Of a DNA stretch of 64,000 bases, positions 12,501 to 22,151 are shown piece by piece; positions within the stretch are counted from its first letter, which is position 1; every line of letters begins with the position of its first letter. Source of the DNA: Pleurotus djamor. Its lineage: Eukaryota; Basidiomycota; Agaricomycetes; Agaricales; Pleurotaceae. The DNA is taken from contig JAPEVF010000061.1 in the NCBI GenBank assembly GCA_029747585.1, positions 1 through 64,000 on the forward strand. Reading direction: 5' to 3'. A model generated the notes under the pieces. That model was not told the origin of the DNA. It did no database searches and saw nothing but the letters and a program-made list of their open reading frames with translations. Made by a program: the position numbers and the translations under genes.

Positions 12501-12661
12501 CAGGTGGGTACTTGGTGTCAGATACCGACCTTGTGATGCAAGCTCATGTNCNATTGATTTNCAGCCAACCGTTCGGNGACTGGTATGAAACAACGAATGG
12601 TAATCCACANGGNTTCCGAGCCCGTCCTGTGGTCGGAGGACANTTAGCATTGGTAAGCTAG
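9564..12661 (+). CDS. gtaA: Secreted GtaA-type glutaminase (DUF5127/DUF4965/DUF1793)
   Basis: Nineteen exons, all with phase-consistent GT-AG boundaries, sum to 2079 nt and 692 residues. MLSLFWTVVASLFVGHAFGA is a signal peptide. The N-terminal domain begins with PLAVRSPYLSAWLPQG and WPTFWTGS, followed by GWAGFIKVDG, hallmarks of fungal GtaA. The middle carries AYYATS and FRAISDNWPVFAFAHDLG. The C-terminal helical domain includes FPAWPVLLYTNP, HDLGAHYPQAIGHNDGRDE, GNMLIMTLSY and PFGDWYETTNG. Family members hydrolyse extracellular glutamine to glutamate and ammonia. Exons 5 and 15-17 are only 20-29 nt. The first intron uses a weak GTTGGT donor; it is required because the alternative GTAAGT site breaks the frame. 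The gene ends 115 bp from the convergent photolyase gene. Confidence 0.93.
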
Positions 12662-12776
12662 ATTGCTACACTTNGCGATTCNAGTAACNGTATTAATATG
12701 AGTNCNGTAGCTTATACTGTAGATGGACNGAGTGTTGGTATCGNNGNGGAGTAGAGNNGAAGANNATANAANAATA

Positions 12777-14964
12777 TCATGCCTGTCCAGGTGTCTTGAA
12801 TCTCCTAATCGCCCGTTCNCTAGCTNTTTCATGGTCAACTATTGGACGAGGATACCCCAGTTTGTCTGCTAANGATGCNGGAGGNTTGTGNATATCTATG
12901 AACATTCAGTACATCCGNGTATGTCNCCATGANACGNCTTTCCTNACCTTTACCACGTACNGAACTCAATTCTGGTACGAAGTGGCGAATGAAATCGCCA
13001 GACGGATCNGCCTGACAAAGGANTCAACAAGTNATANCGCATCAATTTCGCTNTGACANACCTTGGCACTNTGTGAGTAAGGATTGAAAATNCTGAAATA
13101 CGGTGCTGCGTCCGTGCCTGTGCTAGCCGACCATTGCCAGCCTCCATTGTTTGACGCGAGGTCGCCNTCAATGAGGNTCTGCATGAAATACTACGAAGCG
13201 TCAACAAACGGAATTATTGATTCCACGAAAAGCCTACCCTTTCGCCTACTCGCCAGTCTATCATCAANTCTTTGGTCAANAACATGGCCACTATCATCCG
13301 GAGTCGGTTGTGTACCCAGCCAGTCTGATTGATGCANCGCATNGCTGCATCTACGATNGGATACCCTGTCATACCGTCTTTCCACTTCTGTACTGCGTCG
13401 NTAGGGTTGACGAAAACACTTTCATCCTTCTTTGAGGGGTCGGGTTTGAGCGACTTTTGGTCTTCTTGATAGTCTTCCCAGATNACATCGGCNTACTTCT
13501 CGAGGAAGGGTCGTCCCATGCTAACTCGAGGACAAGCTGCGAGGACNCCGACATAGAAATCGCGCCAGGCGATCTCTTGTATCCAGACACCTGGTCCGGT
13601 TANTCGACCTGTGTCCAATTTCTTTCCTCCAGATAGAGCCAATACGGCGCGTGCGCAAGCTCTGGCCGATATGACGCCTGCCGCGAGGTACGGGCTTAGT
13701 CGACTGGATGTATCCTTGCTGACACAATTGCGATCACTTCCGTACATGGCGATGCGAGTNTGAGTCGGCTTGCTTGCGTCCTCGGCCTTGTAGTTCGGGT
13801 CAACGGGGGATAGGCGAGACCCTGTCGCCTTCGTCCGAAGGAAGTTCTGTAAGACCTGTTTCTAGGTAAATAACCGATGTTATCAATGAGAAGTAGAAGA
13901 GCAACCTGTGCCGCAATATCTTCTCCAGCTGGAAAAATCTCCTTCATCCTCGCCCCATCTTCAGGTGATAGCTCAAAGCCTGCGACACAATCAGGGACCG
14001 ACTTGTTGAAGAGAGATCCGAGCTCTGAGCGCTGAGTGGTACTTGGATTGGGACGGACTGTGTTCGCCTCACCCAGATACTTAGCCATGCTAGAGTTAAC
14101 CGTCTGTGACCAATTCTTCAAGAAAGGGCTATACACCTAATCGATTGACGGTGAGCACAACGAATGCATTGACACANTTAGGCACTCTACCGTATATGTG
14201 TGTCCTTGTTTAGTGAGAACAGTACCCGGCTCAACAATGCATTTGTCGTGGACAAAGCAAGCCTGGAGTCTGTCTTTACGAGCTAAATTGCAGATGGCGA
14301 CATCCCGCCGAAGCTCGTCGACCTCATACTCGACGTTGGCATACAATGCTTTGGAACAGTACTTGTGGAGATACTCCATGATCGCCACAGGCAGAGTCTG
14401 ACGATTTGGGTGCGTGATGACATCCAGGGGTATGTTGTAGTCACTTGCTAACGTTCTCTGAAAGGATCAGCGAAGATGTTAGCATCTGCTGCATNGCGGT
14501 TTCGAAACTTGTACCTTGATCCATGCCAAATTTCTTAGAGTGAAGTCAATCCGGCGGGGACCTCTGTCATGAGCAACGTAGTCCTCTGGGCTGATCATGA
14601 ATAAGACGATCAATGGAACGCCCAGTTTGTTCGCGTGGGCTGAGGCTTGAGAAAGTGCGNGATTATCGTGGACTTTTGACGGAAGTCAGACAGGTCTCAA
14701 TGCTCATTAAGGGCGGGTGATCTCACTTCGCAGGTCGCCCATTCTCATCCAATAGACGACAGAAGCACCTCCGCCGAGNCAGTTTTCGGCAGTTTTTGAA
14801 GAGGCGTGAATCAACTTGGGAAGGGGAGGGTCANTGTCCACAGCGGCAGCAGCTTCTTTCGTTGCTACTCGACGGGCTTCAAGGGCGGTCCGGTGGCATT
14901 TCTTCGAGGCAGGTTGGCTACCATCTAGCGGAAGATTAGGAGAGGCTGAGCGTTTTTTGACCAT
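12777..14964 (-). CDS. PHR1: Class I CPD DNA photolyase
   Basis: A multi-exon gene of about 580 residues. The N-terminus (MVKKRSASPNLPLDGSQPAS) is basic and may carry nuclear or mitochondrial targeting. The antenna-binding alpha/beta domain includes VYWMRMGDLR, VPLIVLFMISPEDY and RRIDFTLRNLAWIK. The FAD domain includes TSSRLSPYLAAGVIS, WIQEIAWRDFY and INQTGWVHNRLRMIVAM, then IDWRVGER-YFMQ and GDLASNNGGWQWSASTGTDA after an intron. The last exons read ADPSGDFIRHFVPEL, then a PRPIVDH-type tail, ending at TGA 12779-12777. The enzyme uses blue light and FADH- to split cyclobutane pyrimidine dimers. The 3' third has many Ns, so some residues are unreadable, but intron phases join into one protein. 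It is convergent with the glutaminase gene. Confidence 0.92.
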
Positions 14965-15215
14965 GGTCGACGCGAAACGAGCAAATAAAACGCGNTTGAA
15001 GAGCGGAGNAATGGCGAAGGCAATGNCGGAAAGGAAGGAGANGCAGGAGAAAAGTTCAACTGGAAGTATTTAAACTCTCAGACACGCGGGNGATCAGAGG
15101 CGATCAATCCCANAATGACGTCACGCAATCGAGNCTACTGCAAGCTGAAGGTCAGTTGNGNGTGGAGATGACATGGAAAATGGCTTGCCATTATAACGCT
15201 ACAATATCTATGNTA

Positions 15216-16745
15216 TTATCCACTCTCTAATTGTGTTTCNTCTAATTGCTTTCGTTGGTCTGCTGCCTCTTTCTCTTCCGCCTCGACAACTTCCACATCC
15301 AGAGGAAAGGTCAGTATCGCAGCAATACCAGTTAGCTGGTTCAATTCTAAGAGAGGATCAGCAAAATTCAAGGGACGAATGGTAAGTTCCTTACGTTGCC
15401 CAGACTCGTGCATACTTGAGAAGATGAGGACTTCACCGCCTTTCTGTTGGACTGCCTCCACGAGTTCAACGTATCTCTTTCGAGTCGTAGGATCGCTCGA
15501 CCTAGGCACACCGAGTCAGCGATANNATAAGTCGTTGAAAGTTAGGTCACACCTGAATAAATCGTCTGAAATCAGAAGTGTCCCGATTGCCCCTCTATCC
15601 GCTGCGAGGCAGACATGGTCTGGCCCATACCAAGCGCGCATCTCATCCGTAGCAAGCATCTTGAAGAATTTGTCAAGCATGATACCCTCCCGAGCAAATT
15701 TAGCCTCTTTCAATTGGTTGGCGATCTAAACTCAAATCNGTGTCAGAGTCAGAGAAACTAAGACTGGGGCGATCATACCTCTGGACTTTTCAGAACCTCC
15801 ACCAAGCTGTGCACATGAGGACTAGTGACATGAACCTTGAACGTCTTTTCCTTCAANGCTCTTTGGAGAGGCTTATCTCCTCTNCGAGAAGCCTCGCTGA
15901 CCATATAGTCGAATACGGCATCCCTGACCCAGCCCGGACTAGCAAAGACGATTGCTCGAAGACCAGCATCCGCATAGGGAATGTGCCGAATGAATGATTC
16001 GTAGACTGTGGAGTAGAATTTGCTGAGGCCTTTTTCATGCTGAGACGTCCCCGAGTATGCAGCTTTNCGTGGTATCGACATTGAAATTCGGTTGACAACA
16101 ATGGTCATATGTTGTGACAAGAGGCAGAAAGCAGCGGTGCCCTCTCCACAGACCACAGCACCGACTTCCGCACCCTTTCCCGGCATGGTAGATTCTTCGA
16201 CTCGCGACAATGCAATGCTGTCCCATCCATCTGCTTTCTCTATGCGAACATCACGATTTGCCTCGACATCAAGNGTGTGGTGGGCTCCCATTTTGACGTG
16301 AGGATTCTCTGATATCACCCTGCCCGATATCGCAAGTGAAGCCGTCCCCTGGGCATTTGAATTGCTAGCTTCTTTGTTGGCCTCCGCAGCAGGTCCAGAA
16401 GGAGCAGCAGACGAGGAGAACTCGACCTTGTCGACTTGAAGAGTAAGGTTTAAGCGTACGCGCTGTGAATCCGTTGACCCAGTTGAGGAAACGGTTTGTA
16501 CACGCCTAAAGTCCTACTTCAGGCGGTGCCCAGAGGTGTGCATGCTAGCGCATACTAACCGTATAGCCGGTGCGCGAACAGAGTCTCCTTTCTGGATGAG
16601 GTTGTATAGATGCCACATATCCTCGTCGTCTTCAGGACGGAGGGTGACATGGCCCTAGGTTTGGTCAGGACGGACCATCANTTAATGACTGCAGACTGGA
16701 ACCTACNGCACTGTGCTTATCGACGTGTTTGTTGACCAGTTTCAT
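15216..16745 (-). CDS. DOM34: Dom34/Pelota ribosome-rescue factor
   Basis: The reverse-strand ATG at 16745 starts [20 protein letters not shown], followed by [19 protein letters not shown], the Sm-like N-terminal domain of Pelota/Dom34. The central eRF1-like domain has [13 protein letters not shown], the [20 protein letters not shown] segment and a [18 protein letters not shown] core. The C-terminal domain ends with [31 protein letters not shown] and an acidic tail. Dom34 with Hbs1 recognises stalled ribosomes and promotes subunit dissociation in no-go and non-stop decay; the GGQ peptidyl-hydrolysis motif of eRF1 is absent, as expected. Introns at HSA|GHV and AIR|RVQ are canonical. The start lies 165 bp from the divergent thioredoxin-like gene. 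Confidence 0.93.
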
Positions 16746-16910
16746 GACGGAACAGGGCGTAGAGCGTTAGAGTGTGAGTGATCGGGTTATCTGCTCATCG
16801 CGGTGGTCGTCAATCGCTTGCTGCCTCTTATGGAAAGTTAGGGGATATCAATCTTGCTCNCAACTCTCAGCACCTCACCTAAGTCTCTGGACGCCTGCTT
16901 CCCCTACGCC

Positions 16911-17892
16911 ATGGCTGAGTGGGTGCATACGCGTCGATTCCATGCATATTCATATCAACCAACTTTTCAGGCACTCAAAAGNAGCATCATTGGCAGCAAG
17001 ACTCGTGGAACCCAACAATCCTCGCAATAGGTCTAGTCACGACGATTNTGACGATGACGACGCTCTCTTCGACGAACTTGAAGCTGAAATCGAGAACGAC
17101 GCCGATGCTACGATACGCGAGCAGGGTCTGGCATTACTNAAACTCGAGTCCGTTTCACGCTTGGGCTCTCCCTGGTCATTCTCATGCTGAAGCTGCAGGA
17201 TGGATCGGAAGAAAGCCATGGAGGAGAACAAGCACGGTCAATANACAGAGATAANTGANGAGAAACAAGTCATCCGAGTGAGTGCGTGAGTTTNCTCNGA
17301 TTGTAGCNAAAGCGCACCTCTGGCTGACGACTATTAGACATGAGCCGAAATGTGTCATTCATTTCTATCATTCCAACTTCAAACGATGCGAGATNATGGA
17401 CAAACACCTTGCAGTGTGTACTGAGACTTCATAGCNCACACTCTGTTCATGATCTTCTTCTCAGAAACTTGCACCGAAGTACTATGGTACTCGGTTTGTT
17501 CGCGTCTTCGTGGAGAACGTTCCTTGGCTAGTTGAGAAATTGGCGATCAAGGTGCTTCCGTGTGTCATAGGCTTTGTCAATGGTGTCACAAAAGATCGGT
17601 ACGTTGAAGCTCAAGTTCAAAGGCTCGTTGACCAAGGATCTTGACTGTTANCTTCTTCAGGCTGGTCGGTTTCGAAGAACTNGGAAACACTGATGCTTTC
17701 GAGACTGCGACNCTCGANTGGAGGCTTGCCCGNGCAGGTTCGTCGCATGGGNTTCAGTATTCGTNTATTTCTGACGAAGCNCCAGGTGTGATAGAGAAGG
17801 CTCCGAAGAGCGAACTGGGAGCATTGTANAAAGTTGCTTCCTCTGGCACTACNCGCTCAAACAANGCCGACGAATTNGACCTTGATGATTGA
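16911..17892 (+). CDS. PLP1: Phosducin-like thioredoxin-fold protein (TXNDC9/PLP1 family)
   Basis: Six exons (16911-16918, 16971-17147, 17199-17285, 17338-17413, 17465-17598, 17661-17892) sum to 714 nt and 237 residues. The first coding exon is only 8 nt (ATG GCT GA). An acidic helix (DDDALFDELEAEIENDADAT) leads into the thioredoxin fold HEPKCVIHFYHSNFKRCEIMDKHL, then LAPKYYGTRFVRVFVENVPW and KVLPCVIGFVNGVTKDR. The redox CxxC is replaced by NFKRCEI, as in the family, so it is not an oxidoreductase. The Asp-rich tail ends DLDD. Homologues act with the CCT chaperonin in tubulin and actin folding. The gene stops 40 bp from the convergent URA3 stop codon. Confidence 0.9.
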
Positions 17893-17932
17893 TNTATACC
17901 ATNATAACCACNNCGGCCNCTAGATGATNCTG

Positions 17933-18844
17933 TCAATTAGGTTTCNCAAGAGACAGTCTNTTCTNATATGCNTCCCATCCAGCTGCTTGATACCTCTTTG
18001 CTTGCTCGGCGATAANCTCTGTCTGAGTGTAGTCCTTCCCATACACNCCTCGGCCCACAATGATCACGTCNCAACCAGACTCGAAAACGACNTCCTCGGG
18101 CGTTCTATATTGCTGTCCTTTCCCNTCACCTTTTACATCCAACCCCACACCTGGCGTCATNATNAAGAANTCCTCNTCTNCNGGTCCCNTTGGACGNCTC
18201 TGGCCAATGAAACCGATGACGAAATCACGTCGTTTACGCGCCATNTCGTACGTCGCTGCNGTGTAACCTCCAGTTGCGAGGCTGCCTTGCGTACTCATTT
18301 CTGCNAGAAGTAGTAGACCTCNCCCTAGTGGCAGACCCACGGATGCGAGTCCGTCTATGATGGAAGGTCCCGGGACAGTGTGCGCNTTGGTGATNTGNGA
18401 CCAGCTCGCTATCTTGTGGACGCCACTTGAATATTGCAGAGCAACCGTATTNCCTTTNNTGGATTCAATGANGAGTGAAGGAATTTATTATNNNNCGTGT
18501 CCCACCGATNTCTGCAAATTTTCTATCTTCGAAGATCAGAAAATCGTGCTTCGAGCTGAGGGCTTGTANGCTTTCGATCACAGAATGTTCGAAGTCTTCG
18601 AGGATGTCAACATGAGTCTTTGGCTTATATTAGGGATNNTCCATCGATGNGAATTGGATTGCGTTGCCTTGATCAGACAGACATAAGGTCCTACTGCGTC
18701 NACAATCGCCAGGAAGTCCTTGCTAGNCGTCACATCGACNCTGACAGCTAGGTTCGTTTGCTTCTTTTCCATGACCTCGAGNAGCTGTTTTGCGGCAGGA
18801 TTCGAGTGNNNCGCAGCCCGTTCACCATAAGTCGAAGTGAGCAT
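17933..18844 (-). CDS. URA3: Orotidine-5'-phosphate decarboxylase
   Basis: Three exons (18844-18668, 18617-18506, 18453-17933) sum to 810 nt and 269 residues. MLTSTYGERAA opens the protein. NLAVxVDVT is the first beta strand. YVCLIK-THVDILEDFE carries the catalytic Lys across intron 1. KHDFLIFEDRKFA supplies the second catalytic Asp/Lys pair. Barrel segments MSTQGSLATGGY, RRDFVIGFIGQ, MTPGVGLDVKGxGKGQQYRTP and DVIIVGRxVYG contribute phosphate and base binding. The enzyme makes UMP from OMP, the last step of pyrimidine synthesis. Intron 1 (18618-18667) begins GCAACG rather than GT and ends AG; no GT nearby keeps the LIK-THVD join. Intron 2 uses GTGGGA. A longer N-terminus from 18976 is open but lacks family similarity. 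Confidence 0.95.
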
Positions 18845-18949
18845 GCTCGTTAGGCTTTTGGTTGTGGTCGAAAAGATATNAGTGNCAAGATAGGGGCGAT
18901 CAGAGTTCGATCTCGCCACAATTTTTTCGGAGTGAACTCTGTCCTCCGA

Positions 18950-21802
18950 ATGTCCAAAGTCCACGATCTTGAACAAGACGAACCTGATCGCGTTTCCAAA
19001 CGCGCAAGAACGGATGCTTCGCTATTAGCGGATGAGGCCGCTCCCGAAGCAATAACCCCCGGGGACCTCAAAGATGACGATATCCTTCCTCCAAGTCATA
19101 TCTTACTAGGTGTACCGCGTCCCACACCATCAGAAGATGGAAGTGGTTATCAAATGCGGGAGGTCGATGTCGGTATTTCCGAGTACATTGGGCGTGGCGT
19201 TGCTCAAATTGAAGGGATAATAAAGCAGAGGCATGTAATCNCTTGACAATTTCTAACTGCGAGCTTANACGAGTTGGTAGGTTCACAGACTTTCTAGTAT
19301 TCGAAGTCGACCANGACAGTAATGTCGTCCATCTAAAGTCACTGGCCATGCCGGANTCGTCCTCCAAAAACCCNAAGCCTTCCCAANCTTCATCGGAGAN
19401 NGTTCCAGATGAGAATGAACCCACCACTGTTGAAAAGGAAGACGCCGACAAAACACNAACCGCACCCAAAGAACCCTGGTCGGAAAGCTTCGAGTCCACT
19501 TTGTCTCCTTACCTCTCCACGGGTGCTATCATTCAGCTTAAAACCATGGTCCTGGAAGGGCCAACTCCGCCCAAGGTTAGCGATAGTGGTTGGGGTGGAC
19601 GNCAGGCTCAAGCGGAAGGGAGTGNCCAGAGNTCCCTTGAGGCGGCCCCTCAGATTGGAGAGGAACCTCAACCACAGGGTAAGGCTGAACGTGGAGGTCG
19701 CGGCGGACGTGGAGGGAGAGGTGGNAGAGGGAGAGGNAGAGNAGGTGGTGGACGAGGAGGTCGATCCAACGGNCCNGAAGATACTAGACAGGTCTTGTCG
19801 GATGTTTGTGCCCTTCCATGCCAAAATCTANGTTGTCCGACGCTATCATCTAATANTACGGATTCACATAGCCCATCGANTCAAAAATTACACGGACTGA
19901 ATTACACCAGAAGATCAGNGAGTTGTTTGATGGCAAGCTCGAAACAGAGGCTGGTCCGTCCACTGACGATGGGGCTCGCATAGTCATTAAATGGGCGAGG
20001 CGAGGAGGAGGNNCAGAGGAGGAGGACGNGGAGGAGGTAAGACACTCCAGTANCATCATACANAATCGTCTGACCGTTCCTTCAGCTCGNANCAACTTTC
20101 CGCCNTATATCCATTTTACGCTTCAAAAGACAAACCGGGATACGCAAGATGCCCTCGGCAACCTTGCTCGAACGCTCCATGTTAACGTCAAGGANTTGGG
20201 AGTCGCTGGCACCAAAGACAAACGAGGTGTNACTGTTCAACGGGTATCTTTGAAACGTAACAGCAANACTGTGGAAGATGTTTGGAAACTTGCCAACGGC
20301 ATCACCTCACGAAAACCTNCTGAAGAAGCTTTGAAGAGGCGGGGCGATCGTGGTATTCGNATCGCAGATCTCTANTACCGNAAGGCCGCCCTNGAGCTNG
20401 GNATGCTNAAAGGGAATTCCTTCGTCATTACCCTCAGGTTTGTTGTNNTNCNCNTANCNATNCCACNTNNCTCACAACCTCGNCTAGAAACGTACAGGTC
20501 GATTCAGCCGAGACGATCGANGCTGCAATGAANATCATCAAGCATAAAGGCTTCATCAACTACTATGGTNNGAAAGGNCNTNGCTCTTNTNNACTCTCAN
20601 TCACCCTGACTCTAGGTATGCAGCGGTTCGGAACAGCGTCTGTCCCNACACATTCTATNGGCCTAGCNATTCTNAAATCAGATTGGCACAAAGCNATCTC
20701 ANTGATNCTACGCAAGAGGCCTGGAGANCANCCTGANGTAGCGACAGCCNGAGATGCNTGGCTCATCGACGGCGACCTTGANAANGCNCTAAATTTAATG
20801 CCTCGACGCGTCGTTGCAGAAAGATGCATCCTCGAGAGCTATAAAAAGCAAAATGGGGACACGCGAAATGCCATGGGAGCCTTGAGTACGGTACGCAGGC
20901 AATATGTCCTTCCTCGAATCGACTNACACGACCAAGATCCCCCGCAANCTTCGGCTGATGTATGTNCACGCNTATCAATCCTACGTTTGGAACGCGATNG
21001 TATCCGAAAGGATTCGCACATATGGTTCCGATAAACCGGTACCNGGAGACCTNNTCATGGAAGCCTCTGNCGACAANGACGCTATGGATGTGGATGAAAA
21101 GGAGGAGGAGGACCGGGAAGGTGNGTNANTGTAGTNCATGTTCGAATCTGCTTGCTCATGGCGATACCAAGAGTCATCGTCGGGGAAGAAGGGGAAGAAA
21201 CCATTCGTNCCTCCAAAAATCAAAACTCTATCTGAGGAGGACGTCCACCAATATTCGATATTCGATGTTGTCATGCCTCTGCCAGGTACAGATGTTGCCT
21301 ACCCAGGAGGGGCTCTTGGTGAAAAATACCGCGAGTTCCTTCGGTTAGATGGGCTTGATCCNGATAACTTTGTTCGCAAGCAAAAGTAAGTCATCGCGAT
21401 AACTGTCGNCTTATNCATTACTNATTCTAATGGCACAGAGAATATACACTCTTTGGGTCCTATCGAAAGATTTTACATCTACCCAAGGAACTCTCGTGGA
21501 CAACGTTGCGCTACACAAATCCTGACGTTCCGCTTGCGCAAGCCGACGAGGATAAATTGCTGGGCTTTGATCCCCCTNTTGTGACTGAGGATGGGAAATT
21601 CCTTGCCCTCCAAGTTCAACTGACCTTGGGAACCGCGGCGTATGCTACCATGGCTCTGCGTGAAGTGACGAAAACCGACACCAGTTCTCACACACAAATC
21701 AGTCTCACGCAGGTCTCGGAAGACCAACAGTACAAGGGTACGCAGGGTCAAGACGAAGACGCCCCAATCGACGAAACCGATGGGGAGTTGGTCGAGGAAT
21801 AG
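18950..21802 (+). CDS. PUS7: TruD-family tRNA/mRNA pseudouridine synthase with RGG-rich insert
   Basis: The ATG at 18950 begins MSKVHDLEQDEPDRVSKRAR. The join IEGIIKQR|FTDFLVFEVD gives the conserved Pus7 N-terminal motif. After a variable acidic region, a Gly/Arg tract (about 19,685-19,765) reads RGGRGGRGGRG with further GRGR repeats. TRQVLSD|PI..K then leads into TRTELHQKIRELFDGKLETE. The catalytic core VAGTKDKRG holds the nucleophilic Asp. KGNSFVITLR, IKHKGFINYYG, MQRFGT, LMYVHAYQSYVWNAIVSERI, MPLPGTDVAYPGG and LPKELSWTTLRYTNPDVPL match later TruD blocks. The enzyme isomerises uridine in tRNA, U2 snRNA and mRNA. Intron 1 (19231-19280) starts GCATGT, an apparent GC-AG intron. The RGG tract suggests RNA binding or phase separation, which is inference. 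Confidence 0.92.
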
Positions 21803-22151
21803 CCGTGCCCGGATTGGCTCTAGCCTGTGGGATGCCTGTCCGGGTGCTCGGGCGACGCGACGCACCCGGATGTCTCTGTGAACGCGTTTNTGCTAGTGGA
21901 TGTATGATGAGAAAGTAGCNAGTACTGGGCGGTACCCACGTCTGAGTAAAATAGAGTTGCCGACGCTGTTTCACGCCAGTTCCTGAANAACGGATTTATC
22001 TCGTCAATGACTGACAACCAAAATATAAAATCTCAAGTCATGTTCCCAGTCCATCANTATCTCCCCCCAGGACACGTATACACATCTGCGCGCCCTGATC
22101 CAGACCCACCNTAACACTTAACTCCCAACTACGCCGACGCCGACGCCAACG
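21803..22151. promoter_or_regulatory. Intergenic region before the MFS gene
   Basis: This 349-bp gap separates the PUS7 stop codon from the MFS ATG on the same strand. It must contain the PUS7 3' UTR and the MFS promoter. An AATATAAAATCT stretch near 22020 is a plausible AT-rich promoter element about 130 bp upstream of the ATG. No gene is visible. Confidence 0.35.

Noticed and set aside
12660..13100. Low-complexity mobile-element remnant between glutaminase and photolyase
   Set aside because: The odd appearance is due to Ns; the reverse strand reads through as the last photolyase exons (SGDFIRHFVPEL and the PRPIVDH tail).
17737..17762. Additional 26-nt intron near the PLP1 3' end (GTTCGT...TTCAG)
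   Set aside because: Far shorter than any other intron here, and the frame reads through to the family-typical Asp-rich C-terminus without it.
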